Positions 1 through 6,703 of a stretch of 46,931 bases of DNA are shown piece by piece. The notes beneath the pieces are model-generated. The model was not told the DNA's origin, searched no databases, and saw nothing but the letters and a program-made list of their open reading frames with translations. Location of the stretch: contig CANRAR010000009.1 of the NCBI GenBank assembly GCA_947628675.1, positions 1 to 46,931 of the forward strand, read 5' to 3'. The stretch comes from an uncultured Clostridia bacterium (GTDB lineage: Bacteria; Bacillota; Clostridia; Christensenellales; Borkfalkiaceae). Position numbers and translations under genes: made by a program. Numbering within the stretch: position 1 is the stretch's first letter; each line of letters begins with the position of its first letter.

Positions 1-62
1 ACTTGCATGTGTTAAGCACGCCGCCAGCGTTCATCCTGAGCCAGAATCAAACTCTTAAGTTC
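1..62 (-). rRNA. rrs: 16S ribosomal RNA, 5' end (partial)
   Basis: The reverse complement contains the universal 5' 16S block AGAGTTTGATTCTGGCTCAG followed by GATGAACGCTGGCGGCGTGC and the helix leading to ACATGCAAGT. The gene runs off the window at position 1. The mature 5' end is placed at about 62 by counting back from AGAGTTTGAT (E. coli position 8). It is transcribed leftwards, away from the putative origin at 22 kb, as rRNA operons usually are. Confidence 0.95.
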
Positions 63-73
63 AATTGTTTAGA

Positions 74-97
74 ATCGGCGCAGGCTAATGCGCCGAT
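74..97 (-). other. Stem-loop in the rRNA leader just upstream of 16S
   Basis: A 9-bp perfect stem (atcggcgca / tgcgccgat) with a 6-nt loop lies 12 nt upstream of the mature 16S end. Further upstream in the leader is a second small inverted repeat (TTTTGAG / CTCAAAA). Such leader helices are commonly part of pre-rRNA processing. That role is inferred here. Confidence 0.5.
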
Positions 98-274
98 GGC
101 TCTAACGAAAATCGTTATCTTTGCTGACTTTGTTTTGAGTACTATTTGATGCTCAAAAAATTGACAGAAACTGCTTTTTGTGTTACAAAAAATCGTTTCT
201 TTCTTATTCGATTTTTAATCTTCGTAAACCGAACGACAGTTCGGGCTGCCCTTCTTCGCAGAGGGAACTTAACC

Positions 275-303
275 ATTATATCATGGATGCGGTTCCGTGT
301 CAA
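275..303 (-). promoter_or_regulatory. rRNA operon promoter P2
   Basis: On the minus strand a perfect -35 TTGACA (298-303) and a perfect -10 TATAAT (275-280) are separated by exactly 17 nt. The predicted start is near 268, giving a leader of about 200 nt before 16S. Confidence 0.9.
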
Positions 304-355
304 GCAGTTTTGGCGATATTTTTATAAACGCCCTTTTTCCTCGGACAGCTTGTTC

Positions 356-384
356 ATTCTATCACAATGATTTTGGGTTGTCAA
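356..384 (-). promoter_or_regulatory. rRNA operon promoter P1
   Basis: On the minus strand TTGACA (379-384), a 17-nt spacer and TAGAAT (356-361) form a second near-consensus promoter 81 bp upstream of P2. Tandem P1/P2 promoters are typical of rRNA operons. Confidence 0.85.
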
Positions 385-461
385 CTGTTTTGAAGGCTTT
401 TTTTCGGAATTTTTTGCGGTTTTTTGCGGAATTTTTGTCGGTTTTTTGCACCCACAAGATG

Positions 462-490
462 TTGTGTTTTGCCATGATTTATGATACAAT
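462..490 (+). promoter_or_regulatory. Promoter of the small membrane protein gene
   Basis: TTGTGT (462-467), a 17-nt spacer and TACAAT (485-490) with TGA directly in front of the -10. The ATG at 528 follows the expected start by about 30 nt. It fires away from the divergent rRNA promoters. Confidence 0.6.
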
Positions 491-527
491 GGAATAGAAA
501 TTATACCTGCTTTTTCGGGAGAATTCG

Positions 528-788
528 ATGAAAATTTTGCGGATCGCGTGTTGCATTCTTTCCTGTTTGTGCCTCGCCGCGCTCGTTCCCATCGCTATCT
601 TTTTCGAGTGGTGGTGCCTCTTGTGCGTTTTGGGGGCGCTCGTGTTCGGCGGGCTGATGTTTCTCTTCATCCGCCTCGGGGAGCCCAAGCCCGCGCCGCG
701 CACCGACTTTATGAAGACCGACGAGGAGAATGCGGAGATTTTGAAGGAACGGGAAAAGCGCGAACAAAATAGCGATGACCGCAAATAA
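528..788 (+). CDS. Small two-helix membrane protein, unknown function
   Basis: An 86-residue protein with two closely spaced hydrophobic segments (about residues 5-26 and 29-49, separated by FEWW) and a charged C-terminal tail rich in Glu, Lys and Arg that should be cytoplasmic. A GGGAGA ribosome site precedes the ATG. It has its own promoter and ends at a strong hairpin shared with the convergent GH43 gene. I do not recognise a family. It sits between the divergent rRNA operon and the arabinan locus, and is one of only three plus-strand genes left of the origin. Confidence 0.65.
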   Translation: MKILRIACCILSCLCLAALVPIAIFFEWWCLLCVLGALVFGGLMFLFIRLGEPKPAPRTDFMKTDEENAEILKEREKREQNSDDRK

Positions 789-807
789 ACATTACATTAT
801 TATATAG

Positions 808-840
808 AGCGCCGCCCGCGCAAAAAGCGCGGGCGGCGCT
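808..840. terminator. Bidirectional terminator hairpin
   Basis: A perfect 14-bp GC-rich stem with an AAAAA loop lies between the 3' ends of two convergent genes (stops at 788 and 853). The flanks are AT-rich on both sides, but there is no long U-tract. Confidence 0.7.
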
Positions 841-852
841 ATTATGATTTGC

Positions 853-2358
853 TTAAATCCGGTTGGTGCTGTTCATGTGGAGCGCCATGCCGCTCCGAAC
901 GCCCATCGCCGTCACCGTGAGCCCCGCCATACCGGCGGCATCGTGCCACGCGGGCATCACCACCCCGCGGTACGTTTCGCCGTCGAGCGTGAGGTCGATA
1001 TACCGCACGCCGTACATCCGCCACGTGCCCGTGTAGGCGCCGTCCACCGTGCCGTCGGTGTGCAGGCGAACGCGCTTTGCCTCCGCCGTGCCCACCCCCT
1101 GCGTGAACACGACGGCCTCGAAATTGCCCGCCGTGATGCCCATGAGGTCGTCCTCGGAGACATCCTGGATCTCCTCGCCCGCGTAGCGGTTGGCGTTCAT
1201 CACAGGCCAACCGTCTGCGTTGAAATCGTACTGCCCCAAATACAGATAGTGGAAGTTGTTGGAGCGCGTGAGACCCTTCTCCGCAAAATAATTGGTGCGG
1301 CAGTGGTAGGAGATGAGGTTGACGCCGCGCGACGTCGTGAACATATCGTTGTGCCCGGGGCAGAAGAAATCGACGGGGTCGTCCTCCCAGCGGAAGGAGC
1401 CGAGCATCTTGTTGCCCGTGCCGATGTCCGTGGAGCAGATGAGGGTGTTGCCGTTGACGTCCACATAGGGCCCCTCGGGGCGCTCGCTCCTGCCGCAGCG
1501 CATATTGTACGCCGACGAAAGGGAGCCGTATGAGCACATCAAATAGTAGTAATTTTTGCGCGTCCAGCCGTTCTTCCCGAGCACCTTGACGCCCTCGTGA
1601 TAGTGCACGACGCCGCCCTCCAACGAGCCGCTCGCAAGCCGTGTGCCGTAGTACTCTCCGAATGTGCGCTTGCCCGAAGCGAAATCAGCGTAACCCATCT
1701 CCTCCTTGCGCCTGCCCGTGGCGGGATCGAGTTCAATGAGGTAGATGCCGAGCCCGTAGGAGCCGTAGACGAGAAACATTCTGCCCTCGGCGAAGAACAC
1801 CTGCGGGTCTATGGCGTTGGGAGTGCGCCAACCGGCGGGCGACTGCACGAGGAGCGCCTCCGAAACGAACCCGCCGTCGGGACGTTCGGACTTCGCCAAT
1901 CCGATACACGACTTGGAGCCGCCGAAATAGCCCGTCAGGCAGTAGTAAAGCCAGAATTTTCCGTCCGTCCCCCTGACGCAGTGTGGCGCCCAAAAGGACA
2001 TATTGCCATCCGTGCGGGTGCAGACGCCGTAGCCCACTTCACTCACGGGCGTGACGCACCAATCGTACGCCGCCTGCAAGTTGCCGTGCGCCGCATCGCC
2101 CTTGTGCGCCCTGTAGAGCGCCGCCGCGCCCTCCATGTGGAACGCCGTGCCGTAGTATTCCCAGTGGAGCAGGTCGTCACTCACGCGGATCTGGTAGCCG
2201 CCCGGCGCGCCGAAGGTGTCGGTGGAAAACGCATAGAAACGGCCTTCCCACTCGAGAAGGGAGGGATCGTGCGCACAGCCCTCCTGCCAGCCGGAATAGT
2301 CGGGCGAGCGCATTTGCAGACGGTTAAAATGCGGATTTTTGGGATATTTTAACGCCAT
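853..2358 (-). CDS. GH43 family arabinanase/arabinosidase, cytoplasmic
   Basis: A 501-residue glycoside hydrolase of family 43 (five-bladed beta-propeller). The three acidic active-site positions can be placed: HDPS with Asp31 (base), NAIDP with Asp184 (pKa modulator) and LEGG with Glu247 (acid). The last ~90 residues resemble the C-terminal beta-barrel domain of Bacillus Abn2-type endo-1,5-alpha-L-arabinanases (GH43_C). It has no signal peptide, so it probably acts on imported arabino-oligosaccharides. The start is the ATG at 2358, which has a GGGGG ribosome site at the right distance; an in-frame ATG 24 nt upstream has none. It follows the exported GH43 gene by 66 nt, and a hairpin lies in the gap. 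Substrate is inferred from family and context; xylan cannot be excluded. Confidence 0.85.
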   Translation of the reverse strand: MALKYPKNPHFNRLQMRSPDYSGWQEGCAHDPSLLEWEGRFYAFSTDTFGAPGGYQIRVSDDLLHWEYYGTAFHMEGAAALYRAHKGDAAHGNLQAAYDWCVTPVSEVGYGVCTRTDGNMSFWAPHCVRGTDGKFWLYYCLTGYFGGSKSCIGLAKSERPDGGFVSEALLVQSPAGWRTPNAIDPQVFFAEGRMFLVYGSYGLGIYLIELDPATGRRKEEMGYADFASGKRTFGEYYGTRLASGSLEGGVVHYHEGVKVLGKNGWTRKNYYYLMCSYGSLSSAYNMRCGRSERPEGPYVDVNGNTLICSTDIGTGNKMLGSFRWEDDPVDFFCPGHNDMFTTSRGVNLISYHCRTNYFAEKGLTRSNNFHYLYLGQYDFNADGWPVMNANRYAGEEIQDVSEDDLMGITAGNFEAVVFTQGVGTAEAKRVRLHTDGTVDGAYTGTWRMYGVRYIDLTLDGETYRGVVMPAWHDAAGMAGLTVTAMGVRSGMALHMNSTNRI

Positions 2359-2380
2359 ATTTTCCCCCTTTTTGAAAAGC

Positions 2381-2409
2381 AAGCCCTTTACGCGATGCGC
2401 AAAGGGCTT
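2381..2409 (-). terminator. Hairpin between the two GH43 genes
   Basis: A 9-bp stem (aagcccttt / aaagggctt) with a short inner stem, followed on the minus strand by GCTTTTC. It could partially terminate after the upstream lipoprotein gene or set relative expression of the two enzymes. Confidence 0.5.
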
Positions 2410-2424
2410 GGTAAAACGCTGTTG

Positions 2425-4023
2425 TTATGCTTCTCTCGGACTGATCGCCCAAAGGCTGCCGCCCTGTTTGGCATCCGTAAGGGACGAGATCGCCGTGATC
2501 GCAAAGACGGGCTTTTGATTTGCGAATGCCTTTGTATACGAATCCCAACCGGGGACGATGACGCCCTTGTATTCCACCTCGTCGATGGTGATCGTCACAT
2601 AGAAACTATCCTTGATCGACCACGTTCCCTTTTCCGTCGTGCCTTGCTTGACTTTGCCGTCCGCGGAGAGGGTGTAGTTGACAGAGGCAACGGGCTTCGC
2701 CGTGATGCCCTGCGAATGGACGACAATCTGATAATCGCCCGCGGCCTCCTCCTGCGTGATAAGGCCGAACTTTTCGCCGACATAGAAGGTGGGAGACATG
2801 ACGGGCCAACCGTCCTCATTAAAGAAGAGCTGGCTGACGCGGATGCTGTGACCCGACGTAACGCCTGCTTTTTTCTCGTCGTCCGCAGTAAACGTGCCCT
2901 GCCTGCGCGCATGATAGATGACAAACCAACGGCCGTCCTCCGACTGCACGACGGAGTTGTGCCCCATAGCGGCGTAGCCCTGTTCGGTGCCCTGCAATGC
3001 GAACTTGTAACTGCCGGCGACCTTGTTTCCTCCGCTGCCGTTGCTCTTGACATCCGTCATGAGTTGTCCCGTGACGTCCTCGTAGGGGCCGTCCGGATTC
3101 TTGCTGCGGGCGATACGCATATTGTAACTGTACATAAGCGCGCCGTAGGACGTCATGAGATAATAGTACTCGTTGAGCGGATTGTAGAACACGAACGGCC
3201 CTTCGACGTTGTTGCCCGTCGCCCAAATGTTCTTGCCGAACGCCTTCCCCGCCTCGGGTGTTTCCTTGGGAAGTCCCCAGTTTTCGCCGCTGTTTTCGAG
3301 TTCAACGATAAAGATGCCGCCAAACGTGGAGCCGTAGACCATCCAAAGCCCGCCGTCTTTATCCGTGAAGAGCTCGGGGTCGATGGCATTGGATTTGCCG
3401 CTGCCGTCGGAGGAGAACAGGATCTTATTGTTGGTGTACGGCCCCAAAACGTTATCCGACTCGACGCGGGCAATCGCCGATTTGCTACTGCCGAAGTAGC
3501 TGGTAAGCGAATAATACATATAGTACTTGCCGTCGTGATAATTGACGTCGGGCGCCCACGTTGTGGTGATGGGGTCATTATTCATTTCCGGATTGACAAG
3601 ATCGACAGTATCCTTGATCGCCATGGGCCATTGTGTGCCGTTCTTGGTGTATGCTTCCGTGCCGTAGAGCTTTTTCCACTCGTTATCCTTTACTTCCTGT
3701 TTCCATTCGACCAAATTCTCGGAGGAGGCAACGGCATAGTGCGTACCGAAGGCGTAGTACGTCTCGCTGGCTTCATCGTAGAATACGGAGGGATCGTGCA
3801 CCGACGCGACGGAACCGGAATTCTGCCTGCCGTTAATATAGTTGTCGTAAAGTTGAGCGTCGATTTCATCGGGAAACGCATAATTTTCCGTGGGGACAAG
3901 AGAGCCTTTGGCTTCCGGCCCCTTCGGCGGCTCCTCTTCTTTTCCGCCGCAAGCGGCAAGCGCGGCAACGGAAAACGCCATGACCGCCGCTAAACTCAAA
4001 CAAAATACTTTTTTGTGTTTCAT
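2425..4023 (-). CDS. GH43 family endo-arabinanase lipoprotein
   Basis: A 532-residue exported GH43 enzyme. The N-terminus has a lipoprotein signal peptide: MKHKK, a hydrophobic stretch, then ALAAC with the lipidated Cys25. Active-site candidates are Asp77 in HDPS, Asp215 in NAIDP and Glu274 in VEGP, and the C-terminal ~90 residues match the GH43_C barrel. It is a divergent paralogue of the downstream cytoplasmic enzyme. The ATG at 4023 follows AAGGGGGA; an in-frame ATG 42 nt upstream lies essentially at the predicted transcript start and is unlikely. It has its own consensus promoter and is separated from the upstream transporter genes by a terminator. Its likely role is to cut arabinan on the cell surface so that the ABC system can import the products. 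Confidence 0.87.
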   Translation of the reverse strand: MKHKKVFCLSLAAVMAFSVAALAACGGKEEEPPKGPEAKGSLVPTENYAFPDEIDAQLYDNYINGRQNSGSVASVHDPSVFYDEASETYYAFGTHYAVASSENLVEWKQEVKDNEWKKLYGTEAYTKNGTQWPMAIKDTVDLVNPEMNNDPITTTWAPDVNYHDGKYYMYYSLTSYFGSSKSAIARVESDNVLGPYTNNKILFSSDGSGKSNAIDPELFTDKDGGLWMVYGSTFGGIFIVELENSGENWGLPKETPEAGKAFGKNIWATGNNVEGPFVFYNPLNEYYYLMTSYGALMYSYNMRIARSKNPDGPYEDVTGQLMTDVKSNGSGGNKVAGSYKFALQGTEQGYAAMGHNSVVQSEDGRWFVIYHARRQGTFTADDEKKAGVTSGHSIRVSQLFFNEDGWPVMSPTFYVGEKFGLITQEEAAGDYQIVVHSQGITAKPVASVNYTLSADGKVKQGTTEKGTWSIKDSFYVTITIDEVEYKGVIVPGWDSYTKAFANQKPVFAITAISSLTDAKQGGSLWAISPREA

Positions 4024-4053
4024 AAAAATCCCCCTTATAAAATGGCTATTCTC

Positions 4054-4082
4054 ATTATAAAACATTTTGTGGGAGATTTCAA
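4054..4082 (-). promoter_or_regulatory. Promoter of the GH43 pair
   Basis: On the minus strand TTGAAA (4077-4082), a 17-nt spacer and a perfect TATAAT (4054-4059). The predicted start is about 25 nt upstream of the ATG at 4023. It gives the hydrolase genes transcription independent of the transporter. Confidence 0.85.
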
Positions 4083-4270
4083 GACTTCTCGGAAAATTTT
4101 TTGGCGTCGGCGGGAAAATTGCGCCCTTCCACGCTTAGGCGGCAGACGGTATCGGAAGGGAGTGAAGGCGTGAAAGCGGTGAATACGCGGGGAAAAGTGG
4201 GGGGGGGTGGTGAAGGATACGCTTCCACCGCGGGGAGCATGAGAGGGGAATAATAGGGTAAAAAGGGAAC

Positions 4271-4303
4271 AAAAAAACGCAGCCGCGGAGGCTGCGCTTT
4301 TTT
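4271..4303 (-). terminator. Terminator after the transporter operon
   Basis: A 7-bp perfect stem (cgcagcc / ggctgcg), loop GCGGA, followed on the minus strand by seven T residues. It lies 11 nt past the stop of the MalG-type permease. A T run is also present on the other side. The remaining DNA up to 4023 holds only the GH43 promoter and purine-rich sequence. Confidence 0.88.
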
Positions 4304-4313
4304 ATTGGAAATT

Positions 4314-5387
4314 TTATTCCTTGGAACCCGTAAGCATCAAGGAACCGATGATGAGTTTTTGGAAGCACCCGAACAAGATGAGGACGGGCAAGACGCACAA
4401 CACCGACGATGCAATGACAGGGCCGAGGTGGTTGTTGACCGAATAGGCGTTGTTCATGAGGTACATCGCGTGAGGCAGGTTGATCCACTCGCTGCCCGGA
4501 TCGATGAAGATGAACGAACCCATGTAGTTGTTCCAGCAACCCATGAAGGACAGAAGTCCCTGCGCCATGATGGCGGGCATCGAAAGGGGAAGGACAAATC
4601 CGCAGAAGATGCGGAAGTATCCCGCGCCGTCGATCTTCGCCGCCTCAATGATGGAGGTAGGCATACCGAACAGGAACTGCCTGATGAAGAATGCCGTCAT
4701 GATGGAGCCGAATAGCCCGGGTACGACCATGACCGACCAGTTATCGACCATTTGAAGGTCGGTATACATGGCGAGCTGGGTAGACATGATGGCGGGCCCG
4801 GGAACCATGACCGCCGCGAGCAGGAAGAAGAACACGACGTTCCTGCCGATCCACTGGATCTTCGCAAAGGAGAATGCGGCGGAGGCGGAGGTGATGACGC
4901 CCACGACGACGGGCACGATGGAATAGATGAGGTTGTTGAGAACGGCGCGCCAGTAGGACATCTTGTCACTCAAAATGGAGACCAGTGCCTTGGTCATGCC
5001 GCGCGAAAACGTTTCGCTGTAGTTGTAGAACGGGCCTACGGCTTCAGCGGTAAACGTGCTGTACTCCGGCCACCAAATGAGCGATTGAAGGGAGCCCTGC
5101 CCTTCCGTCGTGTTGGTGAAGGCAAAGGAGCCCGCGAGCATCCACCAGAAGGGATACACCATGAGGAAGGCGCCGAAGAGAAGCACGATGTACGTGACGA
5201 TGTCGCCGACGAGTTTTGCGCGCTTCTTGCTCGCGCGGTGCGTCTTGGAGGAAATTCCGAAGAACGCCAACACTGCGCCAAACGCATAGCGGATGGGAGA
5301 ATACTGTTTCGAATCGTCCTCGACGGGTGCGGGCGCGGGTGCGACTGCTTCTTCCGTTTCGGGAGCTGTAATCATTTCGTTATCCAT
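4314..5387 (-). CDS. ABC sugar transporter permease, MalG/AraQ type
   Basis: A 357-residue inner-membrane permease with six predicted helices after a cytoplasmic, acidic and Pro/Ala-rich N-terminal tail of about 50 residues. The EAA loop that contacts the ATPase is visible as EAAKIDGAGYFRIF followed by LPLSMPAI about two thirds along. The AAGGAGG ribosome site is well placed. It follows the partner permease by 12 nt and is the last gene of the SBP-permease-permease operon. As in many Gram-positive carbohydrate importers, no dedicated ATPase is encoded here, so a shared MsmX-like ATPase elsewhere is presumed. Confidence 0.9.
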   Translation of the reverse strand: MDNEMITAPETEEAVAPAPAPVEDDSKQYSPIRYAFGAVLAFFGISSKTHRASKKRAKLVGDIVTYIVLLFGAFLMVYPFWWMLAGSFAFTNTTEGQGSLQSLIWWPEYSTFTAEAVGPFYNYSETFSRGMTKALVSILSDKMSYWRAVLNNLIYSIVPVVVGVITSASAAFSFAKIQWIGRNVVFFFLLAAVMVPGPAIMSTQLAMYTDLQMVDNWSVMVVPGLFGSIMTAFFIRQFLFGMPTSIIEAAKIDGAGYFRIFCGFVLPLSMPAIMAQGLLSFMGCWNNYMGSFIFIDPGSEWINLPHAMYLMNNAYSVNNHLGPVIASSVLCVLPVLILFGCFQKLIIGSLMLTGSKE

Positions 5388-5399
5388 TATTCTTCCTCC

Positions 5400-6617
5400 T
5401 TAATCCTTCTTCCTCGAATCAAGCCAGAACTGGAAGAGCGTCATGAAGAAGATGATGATGGCAAGGAACATACCGTACGCAGCACCGGCGGAAGGCATTG
5501 TGTTGCCGCCTTCGCTGGGAGGCGTGAGGCCGTTCTTCCAGATGAGGGAAACGTAACCCGAGGTGTTGGAGATCGTGGTGAGCGACTTGTCGTCCGGCCA
5601 GAACAGGACGGGCTCTGCGTAGATCTGCATACCGCCGATGACGGACGTGACGATGTTGTAGAAAATGACGGGATAGAGATCGGGCATCGTCACTTTCCAG
5701 AAGATCGTCCAACCGCTTGCACCGTCGATCTGCGCGGCTTCCTTGGTCGCCGCATTGACGCCCGACAAGCCTGCGACATACAAGATGATGGTACCGCCGA
5801 GGCCTTTCCAGACCGACATGATGACGACGACGCTCTTTTGTATGATGCCTTGGCACCAATACTCCGTACACATGAATACCGCTTGCGAATTGCCACCGGA
5901 GACTTTATTCCATGTGAGGTGGTCACCCAGCCAGTTCAGATCGGAACCGAACAGCGAGTTGATGACGCCCTGTGCATCAAAGAGCAACTTGAACGTATAG
6001 ACGACGGCGATGGTACTCGCAACGCAGGGAACGTAGTAAAGCACACGGAACAGGTTGCCGCCCTTGATATCGCGGGACATACAGACCGCGAAGAACATCG
6101 AGAGCACCATACCGATCGGGATACCGATCATGTAGAACACGGTGTTGAAGAGGTAGGCTCCCATGACGTTCATCATGATCGGGTTGCCTGCCGCATCCAC
6201 GGCGCCCATGTTGCCCGTCTGCGTAAAGATCTGTTTATACCATACAAACGGATCGGAATAGGCTTCTCCCATGATGAGCAGACCGTCTTCGGTTTCCCCG
6301 ACGATGGGTCTCGTCGTCGCTATATGGGACGAATAATTGCCGAGGTACTCCATGAGCGACTCGGTGCCGGTGCCGATCGAAAATCTCGTAAACGAGAGCA
6401 GAACCGCCATAATGAGCGCGGAATACACGAACCACACCGTGCCCACGATAAGCGGAATGCAGAAGACCCAGCCCCAAATGTTATCTTGCAGCTTCGCCTG
6501 ATTGATGGGCTTGCGCTTTTTCTTGGGGGGGACAACTTCTTCCGTTGTCTCGACCACGGCGGCAGAATCTTCTACGACAGTAGGTTCTTCCGCGACCGCC
6601 GTAATGTTCTCTTCCAT
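5400..6617 (-). CDS. ABC sugar transporter permease, MalF/AraP type
   Basis: A 405-residue permease that pairs with the downstream one. The EAA motif reads EAAQIDGASGWTIFWKVTMP. A cytoplasmic N-terminal tail rich in Glu and Val precedes KKKRK and the first helix. A periplasm-side loop between the first helices is longer than in classic CUT1 permeases. AAGGAGG precedes the ATG. It is separated from the solute-binding protein gene by 86 nt that contain a perfect 28-nt palindrome, which probably lowers its expression relative to the binding protein. Confidence 0.9.
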   Translation of the reverse strand: MEENITAVAEEPTVVEDSAAVVETTEEVVPPKKKRKPINQAKLQDNIWGWVFCIPLIVGTVWFVYSALIMAVLLSFTRFSIGTGTESLMEYLGNYSSHIATTRPIVGETEDGLLIMGEAYSDPFVWYKQIFTQTGNMGAVDAAGNPIMMNVMGAYLFNTVFYMIGIPIGMVLSMFFAVCMSRDIKGGNLFRVLYYVPCVASTIAVVYTFKLLFDAQGVINSLFGSDLNWLGDHLTWNKVSGGNSQAVFMCTEYWCQGIIQKSVVVIMSVWKGLGGTIILYVAGLSGVNAATKEAAQIDGASGWTIFWKVTMPDLYPVIFYNIVTSVIGGMQIYAEPVLFWPDDKSLTTISNTSGYVSLIWKNGLTPPSEGGNTMPSAGAAYGMFLAIIIFFMTLFQFWLDSRKKD

Positions 6618-6653
6618 TTATCTTCCTCCTTTTCTTTGTTTCTGCCGAACGGC

Positions 6654-6681
6654 TTCCCATATCCCCGCGGGGATATGGGAA
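6654..6681 (-). repeat. Perfect 28-nt palindrome between SBP and permease genes
   Basis: Two 14-nt arms (ttcccatatccccg / cggggatatgggaa) meet without a spacer. It lies in the transcribed gap of one operon. By analogy with intercistronic hairpins such as malE-malF, it may stabilise the upstream message against 3' exonucleases or attenuate read-through. There is no U-tract, so it is not a standard terminator. Confidence 0.75.
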
Positions 6682-6703
6682 CCGCCCGTGTTTCAATCCA
6701 CGA

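Noticed and set aside
2395-3993. A 532-codon open frame on the plus strand over the GH43 lipoprotein gene
   Set aside because: It is the antisense shadow of a clear GH43 gene, caused by GC-rich third positions. It has no family motif or ribosome site.
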